A program made the translations under genes and the position numbers. A DNA stretch of 64,000 nucleotides from Trichoderma breve (taxonomy: Eukaryota > Ascomycota > Sordariomycetes > Hypocreales > Hypocreaceae), in contig NC_079235.1 of assembly GCF_028502605.1 (NCBI RefSeq), forward strand, positions 4,617,290 through 4,681,289. Direction: 5' to 3'. Below the pieces are notes generated by a model, which was not told the DNA's origin, made no database searches, and saw only the letters and a list, made by a program, of their open reading frames with translations. Positions 22,069-33,656 of this stretch are shown piece by piece (within the stretch, counting starts at the first letter, position 1; each line of letters begins with the position of its first letter).

Positions 22069-23154
22069 TTAGATGCTGTCGAGTATTTCACTCGTCCAGG
22101 TCCAGAGTTTGTGAGCTACCTCTTCATTTATTGCCATCTTGTCCTTGCTTACATCGCCGTTGCTTAATACTCCCACCGGCTTGTAGTATGCTCCGTTAAC
22201 AAGCTCATTTCGGTTTGCTCCTGCAGCTGTCCATAATTGGTTGAGAACTCCCTCCTCTGGCGTAAGGATGGAAGTGCCAAGGATGAAGTTTGAAACACGT
22301 AGAAAGGCGGAGTCTCCAAAAGATAGGCTGTTTACCAAATCTGTTTTCACAACTCCAGGGTGAACTGAGACTGCCATGATCTTCGGAAATCGACGCCCAA
22401 GTTCCGACGCATATACAAGATTCGCAAATTTGGATTGGCTATGGGGAATTTTTTGGTCAGCACGACTATCTCAATTTTCCAAATTTAAGGAAATAAGGAA
22501 AGATGTGATGCTACCCGTATCTTAATAGCCAAATTGGCATTCCACCTTTCTCTGTTCGCACTTTATCATACGATATGCCGCTGGGTGGGTGTCCTTTCCA
22601 CCCTTCTGATGTCAGGCACACGACTCGCACGTCAGAGTTCGACATCTCCGCAGTTCGCGTAAGAACTGGTAAAAGTTCATGTATAATCATGGCATGGGCC
22701 AAATGGTTAATTGCAAAATGGATCTCAAATCCATCTTTGCTTACTGCTGGAGGTACTGCCATAACACCTGCATTGCACATGAGGATATCCAATCGGTCAT
22801 GTGCGAATTGATTGATACTCGCCCGTACCGACTCAAGAGAACTGAAATCCATCTCAAGAAAAGTTAATCCCACGCCTGAATTCTCTGCCTTGATATCATT
22901 CATGACAGCGTCAGCCGCTTTTTGGTTACGACCAGTGAAGTAAATGTGCTCAGGATCATGTTTTGCAAGAGCCTGAATGGACTGCTTCCCCAAACCGGCG
23001 GTTCCTGAGGTACCACATATAAGAAAATGTTCTCCAGTTATAAAGGGAGATGATATATTTTAGACATACCTCCAGTGACAAGGACAACTTTGCCGCTCAG
23101 AGACGGGATGTCTTTGTCAGGATTGAAGTTAGCAATGCCAGCGAGACGTGGCAT
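22069..23154 (-). CDS. short-chain dehydrogenase/reductase
   Basis: Three exons on the minus strand, starting at the ATG at 23154. Introns fall between LVTG and GTAGLGK (about 23083-23017) and after WLLRYG (about 22514-22440). The nucleotide-binding motif is TGGTAGLGK, CNAG is the NNAG-type stabilising motif, and the catalytic Y-x-x-x-K is YGQSK. The C-terminus is VHPGVVKTDLV and then TPEEGVLNQLWTA, as in fungal relatives of retinol dehydrogenase / WW-domain oxidoreductase. It most likely uses NADP(H) on a carbonyl or alcohol. It lies immediately upstream of, and co-directional with, the fusion gene. A TATA-like box sits ~95 bp before the start. Confidence 0.85.
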
Positions 23155-23658
23155 ATTGAAGAATAAACAATGAGTATGCTTAGATTGAACGTGAAAGATG
23201 TTTATTTTGTGTGAAATGAGAGAAAGAACTCTCAATTTGCTTGCTACACATATTATATAGTCCTCTGGGTTCGCAATTCCTCTCGGTGGATTTGACTTCC
23301 ACAGCCTTGGCATTACCAAAAAAGGTGTTAGCGCGTCACGGTCTTGCATTAGCCTAGGTAGCATTGCTGCTCACTGGCTGTTCAACTACAGCTAACTATA
23401 ACAGTGGGTCAATGCTTTATATTGAACCGTTGACATTTTTGGTTGTCCGGCACTGGCGGAATGATTTCCACCGTCTTCATTGCCTCCTATCCTCGTATCT
23501 CTGTGAGAAGTATTCATCAGCATAACTATCGTCCCGAAATAAGTACTTGCAGACACAAACAGTACCGTCAAGTATCTACAACAGCTTCAAGGTATAGCCC
23601 CATAGTGGGCACTCCTGGTTTCGTGTGCCAGATCTGACAAAAGTGGTGTTAGATAATT
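23155..23658. promoter_or_regulatory. divergent promoter, SDR / bZIP
   Basis: A 504 bp spacer. It has a TATTATATAG box near 23250 for the SDR side. CCG/CGG triplets at 23427, 23447, 23457 and 23471 are not regularly phased, so no array is claimed. Confidence 0.35.
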
Positions 23659-24670
23659 ATGGACCGGGATGACTGGAGAGGAGTGACAGATCCAGCCGAA
23701 AGAAAGAAGCGACAAAATCGTCTCCGCCAGCGGTTAGCACGTAAGTATAGCGAGATTCTTCGATTCGGAGCTACCAAGCCAATGAAAGATATAACGAGAT
23801 CGCAGGCAGTTTATACAAACCATGCCACGCTGCTTAGTATGTGGGACTGATTCATAGCCAGGGGAGAAAAAAAAGACTGCCGCCTATGCAAAACTTGCGT
23901 CCAGCATCGATTCCTCTTGGAATGGTTTCGGCATTTTGACGTTTGGAGCCTTACAGTCTCACAAGACTATGCCTAGGAGCGAAGATCTCAGTATTTCCAA
24001 TCATTTTCGACATGATTCACTCAAGATAAACCTTCATGAATCATGTGATTCAACAACAACAACCTGGAAAATAGAGACGCACATGGTTATACCGCCTCTA
24101 ATGCTTTACACAACAGCCGCGACTTTTGGACTGGCAACCCCTCCTCTCATTTTCCCACTCAGCCCAGACCATTGTTTACTTACCATGGTTCAATATAACG
24201 TTCAACGTGCTTCGCTACTCAATATGGCCGTTCTATCTCTTCTGGAACATCTTCCGCTAGAATGCGGGGGCACCATAAACCTTCCAAGCTTAGCCATAGA
24301 TCCGCCTAGCTCCGTACCACCTGAGCTTTTGCCCACCACTCTGCAGAAATCCACACCTCATGCGTACTGGATAGACATATTCCCATGCCACGTCATGCGA
24401 GATAATCTGATTCGTCTTTACGGGCAATATGATACTCATGACCTGCAGCGTGATCTGGCGAAGAGTTTGTACGAAGGATTTGTTGATGGAGAGCAGCGCG
24501 GCTGCTTGGTTTGGGGTGAGCCATGGACAGTCAACGGCTGGGAAGTAAGTGAAGGATTCGTCAAGAAATGGGGGTTTTTACTCAAAGGCTGCTCAGGTCT
24601 TCTGGCATCAACGAATCGCTGGAGAGAATCCCGAGGTGAAGATGGAATAGAGATAAAAATAGAAGAATAG
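23659..24670 (+). CDS. bZIP transcription factor with DUF3425-type C-terminus
   Basis: Two exons, 23659-23740 and 23862-24670, with a 121 bp intron (gtaagt..ccag), giving 296 residues. The start DDWRGVTDPAERKKRQNRLRQR matches the W-x-G-[VL]-x-D-P-x-E-R-R-[KR]-x-Q-N-R opening of the fungal bZIP/DUF3425 group. The N-x7-R basic-region spacing is kept across the splice site (NRLRQRLAR, then EKKKTAAYAK). A long leucine zipper is not visible. The C-terminal half (PLSPDHCLLTMVQYNVQRA, then YWIDIFPCHVMRDNLI and CLVWGEPWTVNGWEVSEGFVKKW) is the DUF3425 domain. It is probably a DNA-binding regulator, divergent from the SDR gene, and may be a second regulator of the cluster. Confidence 0.85.
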
Positions 24671-25961
24671 TAATTATTTCCTAAGGTCTGAGTCAAAGTA
24701 ATGATACATAGTTTCCTTTATTTATAAGAACAACTATCTTTATGGTATCTAGTCTATAATAGTATTCTACATCAGAAGAATACTCTACATTTTACTTATT
24801 TCTATTTGCACAGGCGGGTCCTAAACAAAGTTCCCGCGATAAGTTGTCCATTCTACATTTCATAGCTGCAACATATATATCTAGTAGCCGATCTAAGGTT
24901 GCTCCAACAGAGGGGATGCTTAGTTAGCTCGTCGGATGGACTGAGCCCAGATATAAGTGAGGTTCTAGGGCTGTCGACCGCGCCTACGTATTATATGACT
25001 TCTTTCAAATCATAGTCCAAAAAGCGATTCAGTCCTCAGCGACTCAGCTTTACGACTTAAGGGGGGCGATAGTTGGGTAATATAGTTACCCACACTGGGT
25101 TCTGTCCATTAGTTCAGCCCCAGTTGCCTTCTTTCCATGTAACAAGATACACGCAACTGGTGATTCGGATTTAATTGATAGATTGGAGTGTTTAGGGTTA
25201 GTTTATGCAAGATGAATATCGGATTCCACATACCGCGCGCTTGTGAAGACAGTGTTCATCATGCCTCCCCAATCACTCAATTAATTGTATTACTCGTATA
25301 CACATCTTTCAAGTGTTATGATACAGGCTAACTTTTTAATGTAAGTTAGAAAAATTAACGAATACGCGTTGGAGCGCGAAATGCAGTCAGTAAATTTTCA
25401 TTAGCAGCTATGCCCCTGGAGTGACATATGACACATCAACACCGCCACATTAAACCCACAATAAAACCAATAGTCCCCATTTTATACACTCAGCTGAACA
25501 AAACAGACTCTTTTGAATCCGGAAGTTAGGGCTTTATTGGTTAATAGCGTTTCTAGTGTATCGCCAAGCCAGTAGTTTAAGTGCTCTAAGGAATACGCGA
25601 CGAATCCCCAGCACAAAAAACTCAACCTGTTGTCCAGAGCATCAAAGGCTGTTTCCAAGAGTGCTTCTCCACTTCGAGGCAAATAGGTCAACCCCTTTTG
25701 GTGTAGAACATGATTTCTTTTGTTAGCCTCAATAAAACCAGGAACAGAGATGAGCAGAGGAAACTAGTGCCCGCTAGTGTAAATAGCTTGCGGCACTGTT
25801 GAGGGTGGATTAAGAAGCTGATGCGTTGGCGAAGTGGTGGCAGACCGCCCGTGGCTATGAAATGTTATACATTAAGGTAGAAACATGCCTTCGACGACGA
25901 GACGCATTCTTTCTTTACAGATTTGTAACACTATACCTAGTCAATTCCACTGTCGCTTCAG
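24671..25961. other. AT-rich intergenic spacer
   Basis: About 1.3 kb. A 69-codon minus-strand frame (25482-25691) contains a plausible but unrecognised stretch and could be a relic. Nothing else is supported apart from the likely promoter of the secreted protein gene. Confidence 0.4.
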
Positions 25962-27224
25962 ATGAATCAACTATCATTGTCCCTAGCAGTCTTGCTAGCA
26001 GTGTCTCCTCTAGCTCAAGCAACTCCTGCCCGTGGTTGTCGCGCATCTTGCAATGCAGACAATTTCCTCCGTTTGCTCCGCACGCCATCCAATTTGCCAG
26101 AAGCGCTGCAATTTTGTAGCGAGTATCTTCATTTACCAGCCTCGACTGTTACAGTTACGACAGTGACGCCGACTACTACCGCATACTCTACGGCCTTCGA
26201 TGGTGTGTCTCCCACTGCCACAATCTACGCAGAACATGTCGACACATTGATTCCCACGCGGACGATCACGGTCACAAACGTACACACCGAAACGAGCATT
26301 GTAACCGATACATCACTCACGACAGAGTTTATTACTGTGACTGCCGCGGCGGTGCAGGGACGTGCTGTCTCAACGCCTCTCTCGCAACGAATCACCCAAT
26401 CATACAGTTCGAGTAGGATATCAAGCGGCTGCGCTTGTTTGACAATCCCTATCTCAACGAATTCCGTAACAGCGACAGCAGAAACAGTCACGGTCACAGA
26501 AACACAACAACTGACAACGACGGCGCTCGAGGTCACACAAACTCTTACTTCGTATCGAACCACTACCCTTCCCGATATATTGGAGACTACAACGATTGAC
26601 AGCACGATTGTCATTCCAGTGACCACTACTGAAGTTTCAGTAGTAACATCTACAGTAACAGCCACCGCTACTGCCTCTGCAACCGGATACTTTTACATCC
26701 GTAACGTGCGTCCAGCAGCGGACAACTTTTTCACAGGCAATTTTCTCGTGAATCGGGATTTCAGCTCTTCCAACAAGGTTCAGGCTGCCACAATCGCAGG
26801 AGCCAATACCACAGCTCCCCGTATGGGTCTCACTCCTGAGGGTTACCTAACTATTATGCAATCCAGAGTAGCTGCTTCTGCCGCCACCGGAACAGAAAGC
26901 CAAACTTGGGTCGCCTTCGTTCACAATAATGTGAACAGTGAGGTCCTCACTTTCGATCAGCTGGCCAACATTCAAGCATGCTCAACATGCCAACCGCTGA
27001 AGTTCCAAATCAGCGAAGAGTCCGACGGGATGTATATTGATTTCGTCGATGAGGGAGCAAGAGCTATCTACATTTGCGGTCCTAATTCGAGCGCCGGTGT
27101 CAGCTTTTATGCGTTCTGGACTGGTCTCACAGGACCTCCTACAGCGTCTTGTTTCTTGCAGCGGATATATGAGTCCAAAGAAGGAGTCACTGGGCCGACA
27201 TTTGGCACTCCGACTCATGGATAA
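25962..27224 (+). CDS. secreted Thr/Val-rich cell-surface protein
   Basis: Single-exon gene of 420 residues. Residues 1-20 are a signal peptide (MNQLSLSLAVLLAVSPLAQA). A short Cys-containing module follows (CRASCNADNFLRLL..LQFCSEYL), common at the start of fungal extracellular proteins. Residues ~60-245 are dominated by Thr/Val/Ser repeats such as STVTVTTVTP and ATAETVTVTET, likely O-mannosylated and extended. The last ~170 residues form a globular, Cys-paired domain (CSTCQPLKFQ, YICGPNSSAG, ASCFLQRIYE). No GPI-type hydrophobic tail is present, so it is probably secreted or wall-bound. Similar proteins are usually annotated as hypothetical. A surface or effector role is only inference. Confidence 0.8.
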   Translation: MNQLSLSLAVLLAVSPLAQATPARGCRASCNADNFLRLLRTPSNLPEALQFCSEYLHLPASTVTVTTVTPTTTAYSTAFDGVSPTATIYAEHVDTLIPTRTITVTNVHTETSIVTDTSLTTEFITVTAAAVQGRAVSTPLSQRITQSYSSSRISSGCACLTIPISTNSVTATAETVTVTETQQLTTTALEVTQTLTSYRTTTLPDILETTTIDSTIVIPVTTTEVSVVTSTVTATATASATGYFYIRNVRPAADNFFTGNFLVNRDFSSSNKVQAATIAGANTTAPRMGLTPEGYLTIMQSRVAASAATGTESQTWVAFVHNNVNSEVLTFDQLANIQACSTCQPLKFQISEESDGMYIDFVDEGARAIYICGPNSSAGVSFYAFWTGLTGPPTASCFLQRIYESKEGVTGPTFGTPTHG

Positions 27225-27655
27225 TTTTACGAGAATACCTTTATCACTAATACCGGCTATCGGAGAAGAACAGCAGTTCTTTAAGGAACATATTGCAACA
27301 ATAAGAGCACACATCTATAACTAAGCAATTATTTATGGTTAAATTAACCCTACTACTGCATATATACTGGGTATAATGCAATGTGGGACTTGATTACAGT
27401 ACTCCTACTACTTAGAGTCATACTTGACTTAGCACTAGTATCTTCAGCGTATTTCGAAATTTCTTTACTTTACACCAGTAATGAATAATACTATTGTCTC
27501 TTTCTGCGTAAATACATGGGCTCCTCTGCAAGTGCAACTAACTAACATAGTGATGTATGTTTCACTAGGCACATTCTTATTTATAAGCTTCTTAATCCGA
27601 ATGACTACTAGCACTTAAGGCAGAATCCATAACGGCCGTAATCGACACCTTGGAT
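27225..27655. other. convergent AT-rich spacer
   Basis: A 431 bp tail-to-tail spacer with no coding frame or repeat that I can support. Confidence 0.5.
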
Positions 27656-30263
27656 TTACATGTTCTCATTCCATATGAAATTGAGTTCATCATCAAATAC
27701 ACCGAATGTTTGCGTAAAGTCCGCTCCAAATGGCGCAATGGATGCGTCAAATGGATGAGCTAACCAGTCCTGATTGATACCATAATCTCCGGCGGTGGCA
27801 TCGACTGCTGGCATCGCAGTTTCCGCATGTTCGCTAGCTGGGAATCCCTCTGTATTCGACGCAAAAGTGTTGGTCGGCCGTGAAACTCCCAGAATACTAA
27901 CGAATCTTTCTCTGAAGCTTTGTGTGTAGGTCTCTAAAAGAGATGCAAAAATCCCAGCAAGGTGCAGATCATCAACAATGTGAAGACGGAGCACTCGGGC
28001 GCTATGATCGATCAGTTCGAGAGATGCGTTGAGTTCGTCCGTAGGGACTCCAAGTGCGAGCGCCTATGAACGTTAGTTTCTAAAAAGTATATAGCGAAGA
28101 CAAAGGTATTGCTTACCTTGAGCAAGAAGATGCACGACGAGATCGCTCTTACGTATGTGCGAACAGGCAGATACCTCAGTCGCCCAATTTCAGCAAACCC
28201 AAGAATGATTCGGAGAACATCTTTTGCTGCTACAATCACACTTTGTATAAAAATATAGTCCTCATAGTAGAAGTCAAAGATTGACGACATCACACTGTTA
28301 GGCACTTCATTTGCCTGTTGGCTCATTTTGCGTTCCGCCGCTGCTTGTAAAGCGAGAGAATAGAGATATATCTTTGTGTAAAGAAAGTCAACGGCTAGGA
28401 ATTCACGAAATGGCCCAGCCGCTACAAGGACGTAAGTAAAAAGCTTTTATTAAAATTCATCCAAGGGAATGTCCGTACCTGTGGCTGCTGTGTATTTCGT
28501 CCACCAATCTTCCAGTATCGGCTTAAAATGATCCAAGATTCGACGATATCCCCCGCTTTTAACAAGCTCTCGCGTTGAGGCTTTTGATGCGAAGAGTAGA
28601 TCATGAGACGCACGTGTCAGCCGACTGAGATCTACCCACAAGGACATAGACTCGATCCAATGGTCACTAAGCTGGGAAGTCGGTGATTGTTTGAGCGCAT
28701 TTTGCGACAAACTAAGTAGCGTGTGAGGAATGAGCGCGGAAAAGCCGATTCTGAAGGCCAATTGGTTCATGTACAAGTACAATACTACTCTTAATCGCTG
28801 TCGTCTTTGCCTGTTAAATTCATGAGCTGTAGTTGATTCAGAGATGCTATCATTGTCTCCCTCCTCGTCATACAGCCCCAGCTCATGACCAACACTAGCT
28901 GCAGATTGAATGAGAGACCTGTGAGAACTCTATTAGTAACATTGAAAGTAAAGATGAAGCTAGTGACGTACCAAGACATCCGATCCGATCTTTTCATTGG
29001 CTCTACTACACCTTCCAACCATCGGTAAGTAGCTATAAGATGTCAGTTGTAGCATAATATGATTGAGAGAAGCAGGTGATTTACTCGAAGATGGACCGTC
29101 CTTGGGAGTATCATCCTCCGAATCCCATGCCTCAATATCCGGAGGCAAGTGCAGCGATCGAGCATGCCACTCAGCCATTAGGAGGAAGCCTTCCACGGTC
29201 CCAAGACTTCGCGCCGAACTTACAATGCCTTTCTCCTGCCCCCATATTACACGCTGTAAGAGCGACTGACAATATCGCCAGAGTCGATTATGTAAAAAAT
29301 AGCTGCGAGATAGCCAGCCGTCGCCATGCAATAAATGATAACGGCTTGATAGGGTGAGAATTACAGTGCATAGGACAGGCTCCGTATCAATTAAATTGAG
29401 AAAGTTATCAGGGTTCCCGTACCAGTCACTGATGACAGGTGTGAAAGGACACATGTTCCTGAAAAATCTAAAAGAGGATATTAGAATGGGTCTCCTGGCA
29501 GTCTCATGGCATACACGTACAGAATGACAAACGTTGCCGCCTCCTGAGCAGTCAACCATCGTTTTTTGACGAACTTTAACCTGGAGAATGCCTGGATAAC
29601 CTCTGGCGGAGGTTGGACAACATTTTCAGCAGGATATGCCCATTCCCAACCTTTGGAAAGCCGCGAAGAATTGAACCCGGGTGTTCGTACTGAATTGTTG
29701 TCTGTATTGACATGCAATGACTCCTCATCATTTGTGGTAGGCCGAGCTGCAGAGTCGCTGGTGTGGTAAACTTCAGCTGCTTCAAATAAGAGATTTAGAG
29801 CTTCGGATTGGTTGGACACTACTGTTCTAGTAACACGATCTGTTAAGTCGCTCAAGGGTGAGTCGTTCTGCTGTGGATGTATGCTCTGTTCCGTCGCTGC
29901 TGAGCCCGACAAATGGCTGCTGGAGCCATCGTCGCCTAGTAGGGTCTGTGATCGTTGGCCCCATTGCGATGTGCCGGCACCAGTCGTTCCATTACGCGAT
30001 GTCGCGTACACATTGGACGTCCGGTTCTCTTCGCCCTCTGCTTGACTTCCATGTCGTGCCGACTGCTTCTGGGACCGCTCCGCTGTGAAAATACACTCTT
30101 TTCGCTCCCGCTTGCACCTCATGCACACGGGATCGGCTCCGGGTGGCGGGTCTGGGATCAAGCATCGGGCCTTGCGCTGGCGGCACCGGACACAAGCTTG
30201 ATACGCCCTCCTGGGAATCTTGATAGCAGCCGCCGCGGCATCAGGCGGCATAAACTGGTCCAT
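27656..30263 (-). CDS. Zn2Cys6 transcription factor (candidate cluster regulator)
   Basis: Multi-exon minus-strand gene starting at the ATG at 30263. Residues ~20-60 carry CVRCRQRKARC and then CMRCKRERKECIF, a complete six-Cys cluster with a Pro-rich loop. A low-complexity Ser/Thr/Gln linker follows. The middle-homology region begins ATFVILFFRNMCPFTPVISDWY across an intron at about 29540-29488, and later exons at ~29445-27656 contain WLSRSYFLHNRLWRYCQSLLQ and similar helices. The C-terminus ends FIWNENM. Its own upstream region has three CGG triplets at 10-bp spacing (30377-30399), matching the larger arrays at 16896 and 21895. It is therefore the best candidate for the factor that reads them, including autoregulation. 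Internal exon borders below 29000 are approximate. Confidence 0.8.
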
Positions 30264-30708
30264 CTTGCGATAGTATCATGTACTCCCCCCGCAATCTACA
30301 GCAGCCCGTAGGAGCGGATAACGGTGGGTGATTATTTTATGTACCGGGGAGCGAGGTTGTGAGGTGTGGCAAAGGGCGGCCGAAGACGGAAAAGTGCGGA
30401 AATGTCCGCAGCCTTGTCAAACAGCGATCTCCTACGTATCACCTGGGGGGGAGTTTCCGCTAATGTTAACCACATTTGGGCCTATCATCGGAGCTTTGCT
30501 TAGGCTCGAGCTAATGGGATCTCTGTAGGCATATAAAGAGAACGTATTCGGCGCAAGGAGAAGAATAAAAAGTGGTCATGGAAAATAAATCCAAGCGTTA
30601 CATGCGATTGAAAGGGTTTGTAGTAGGGGAATATATCTATATAATATCCTTAGTTCATAGTTTATACTATCACTACATATGAGAGTGTTGGATATTCCGT
30701 ACAGTTTA
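30264..30708. promoter_or_regulatory. promoter spacer of the second Zn2Cys6 gene
   Basis: A 445 bp spacer between the Zn2Cys6 start and the HET gene stop. It contains CGG triplets at 30315, 30322 and 30345 and the phased trio below. No gene is seen. Confidence 0.5.
30377..30399 (+). promoter_or_regulatory. short phased CGG array, three copies at 10-bp spacing
   Basis: CGG starts at 30377, 30387 and 30397. The flanking phased positions read TGG (30367) and CGC (30407), as if the array were longer and decaying at both ends. It lies ~115 bp upstream of the Zn2Cys6 ATG at 30263. Confidence 0.5.
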
Positions 30709-33656
30709 CTAAATAAGCACGATTACCTCATTCTCTATAATTTCAGAGCAACCGTCCCTATCTCCAAGGCCAATTCCGATCCGCCTAAAAGTCTTTGTTT
30801 CAATGTTCACTTGGTGCAACAGTAGCCGAACGAATCGCGTCGGGGTCCACATATCAGATTCAAGGACATCAATATACCAGCATTGATCGATTGGGTCAGC
30901 CATGCAGTCCTGGCGATACGGATCCAAAACTCCTTCGTCCGTATTCCACTCCGCCGGCTTTGCTAGTCTTCCGACTGTCCCCTTGAGGGTAATGGAGCCC
31001 GTCACGGCCGTCTGTGCCTCGTCAGAAATATTAGCATTAAAAGACACGACATCGGCAATGCAGCGCATTGCTCCGTATGCTTTTAGATGGCCTGCGAGGT
31101 CGTAAAGAACGAAAGCAGTCACCGAGGCCCAAGACCATGACGGAAATTGGGGATTGCGCATCGAGTGTTCGTAGACGCGAACTTCCCAGCAGAGACTCTC
31201 TAGTAGCCGATCGCCCGGCCATACGCCGGCAACAAAGTTGCTCTTCATAAATGGTTCCATGGCATGACCCAACCCGACGATGGCAGTCAACCGGTCTCGT
31301 CTCTCTGTCATGGTACGGCCGGTATAATCGTACACTAACTGCTGCCAATGCTTGAATACATCTGCATCCCCCCATCGATCTGTAAGCACCCCTCGAACAG
31401 CGTTCTTTGTCTCGGATCTTTCCCATGACGCGTAATCTGACAAGTGTAATGGTCCGGGCTGGCCCTCGGATGCGTAGAGATTGAAGCACTCCCACCAGAG
31501 CGTTCCGCGGCCATAGTACAAAATCCGCGTGCTCATCATTTGCTCTTGAAGAGTCCATGCCCGTTGGTGTACGGGTCCATACATGGAAGGTTCCATGGCA
31601 GGGAGAGTGTTGGGGCACGCAACGAGATACATGGGAGAACCAGGGACCTGGTGAGGGGTGGATCCTGCTTGCCACGCATATTCACGGAATGCCTTGGGTA
31701 TCCTGTAATTCAAGCAGACTGCAGTTGAATTGCGAGTCTCTCGGAGTCGAAATAAGCCATCCTCACTGCTACTCGACGCCACAGTCGAAATTGTGAAGAA
31801 TGCGCCAGCATAAACGTGCTGCATATTCGCAACCTCGTGGGCCCACTCCACTCCATCGTCCTGAACGATGCAGATGGCGTCGATCCAGATATACTGGAAC
31901 CCTAGGTCGCGAGCAACAACGATGGCATCCCGCAATGTCGCGGGTAATTCGTGGAGGGGCATCGCATTTTCGTGGCTCAATAAATTTGCTTTCGTCGTCT
32001 TGTAGAAACTGGAGTTGGCGGTGGCTTTTCCCCAGCAATAAGAAAGAGCGCAGTATCTGCCTTTTATGCCTTGGCTTCTGAATAGAAATGGAGCTCTTGT
32101 CTTATCTCCTACATCAATGACACGGGTTGGTAGAGGCATCTCCCCACTGCAAAACTTCTTGCATGTGGTATGTGATTGCTCGCATTTGTCAAGCCAATGT
32201 TTTGCCAGTTTGAATGCTTCCGGGGAACTTGTCTCAGCCGTCCTGCCGTTATAGTGGCATGTGTTCAAGATTGTATCCTCTGCTCCGTAATAAATTGTTA
32301 ATCCAGTCACATAAACATGTCATCAGAAGCAAACCGTGGTTACTCACCATCTAAATGGGTTAAATGAAGAACAAAATTGAGAGAGGAGCCCATTAATATG
32401 CGCACCATGTAAAATGAACTTCCTGGGCGGATAAGCTCAAGAGCTACTGCTCCGACCACTTCCGTATTAAATTTTTCGATCTCCGTGTCACCCTTCTCTC
32501 CCAGCCAACGGCGTTGATAGCTCTCCTGCTTATCAATACCATCGGCTATCATACTGCAAAGTGGACAGCCAAGACGAGCTGACTCTTCCAAATGATCCCG
32601 CAGAGAATAAAGCTCAAACACAGAACAGTCACCATATACGGCAGTATCGTGACCTTCGGATCGTGTCTCGTATGTTGGACAGGCCCATGATTGAAATGCA
32701 ACGCACTGCGAGCAGAAAGGCTTTTCTTTCCCTTGGAGATCCTCTACCTGACCAATTTCACACAGCGTGTTAAAAAAGCTCTTGATCAGTCGGCCACTCG
32801 TAAGAGATATGTCCATATCCCGATCACATAGGATTCCCTGGATGTCCGGCGTCGAAATAATCCACCAGTACACCTCCAGTAGGTCCTGAGAAGGAAACAG
32901 CTCCCGATGAGTCGATGCACAGAACAACTTGCGTGCCATGATACGGAGCTCGTCACGGAAATGCGACTCATAGCTGGCTACACTAGAAAAGTGGCCGCCG
33001 TGCTTGAGAAGTACAGCTATCGTAGGACCCTGTTTGTCTAGCAACGCAATATCCAAAGGTACCCAACCTTCTCTTGAAGCACAATTCACATCAGCGCCAG
33101 CTTCAGCCAGTTTCTGTACCATGCGCACATCCGCAAAACGTATGGCTTCGTAAATTGGAAGAGTATTCACTTCCACTTTTTCATGCGTATGCCAGTAGGT
33201 CGTCTCTTGGAAGGTTGCATCAACAACTGGAGCGTTCAGATCAGCGCCATGGTCAATCAAGAAGTCCACTGTCTTATGTTGATGGTTGTGAACCGCTTCC
33301 ATTAACGCAGTTCTACCCAATGCGTTATGCAGATTGATATTAGCGCCGGAATTTAAGAGGAGTTCGGCAGAAGCATAATCTTCCAAAAATAAGGTCAGAT
33401 GGATTGGAGTATTCCAGCTATACCATCTGTACTTATTCTCGAGCCATTCCTGCTTTAAGTCTTGCTCCGTCCATATCGTATTGGGATCTATCGCGGCCTC
33501 CAGGGCGGCTTTCCACGCTGCAACATCATGTGGTACCAATGTTGTAGAGTACTCTTTTGGCTGCTGCGGTTCTTCTCGCCACTTTTTTTTCTGGGATTTT
33601 GACTTGGAGCGAAATTTAGTGGTGATGCCACCAGGGCCCAGTGAATAAGTAGGCAT
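30709..33656 (-). CDS. ankyrin-repeat / HET-domain protein
   Basis: Two exons, 33656-32348 and 32279-30709, with a 68 bp intron (gtgagt..gcag), giving 959 residues. After a basic start (KSKSQKKKW), residues ~75-220 hold ankyrin repeats (NTPIHLTLFLEDYASAELLL, GRTALMEAVHNHQHKTVDFL, NTLPIYEAIRFADVRMVQKL). A Cys-rich linker follows (FCSQCVAFQSWACP, LGCPLCSMI). The HET domain then shows its three motifs: RYCALSYCWGKA, YIWIDAICIVQDD with EVANMQHVYAGA, and RAWTLQEQMMSTRILYYG. HET domains trigger heterokaryon-incompatibility cell death in fungi, and ankyrin repeats may sense a partner. The frame is open throughout, so it looks functional. Confidence 0.9.

Noticed and set aside
23427..23473. CCG/CGG triplets in the SDR/bZIP promoter as another phased array
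   Set aside because: Spacing is 20, 10 and 14 bp with mixed orientation, so the strict 10-bp pattern is not met.
26225..26665. 146-codon minus-strand ORF rich in Val/Ser
   Set aside because: It is the antisense shadow of the Thr-rich repeat of the secreted protein.
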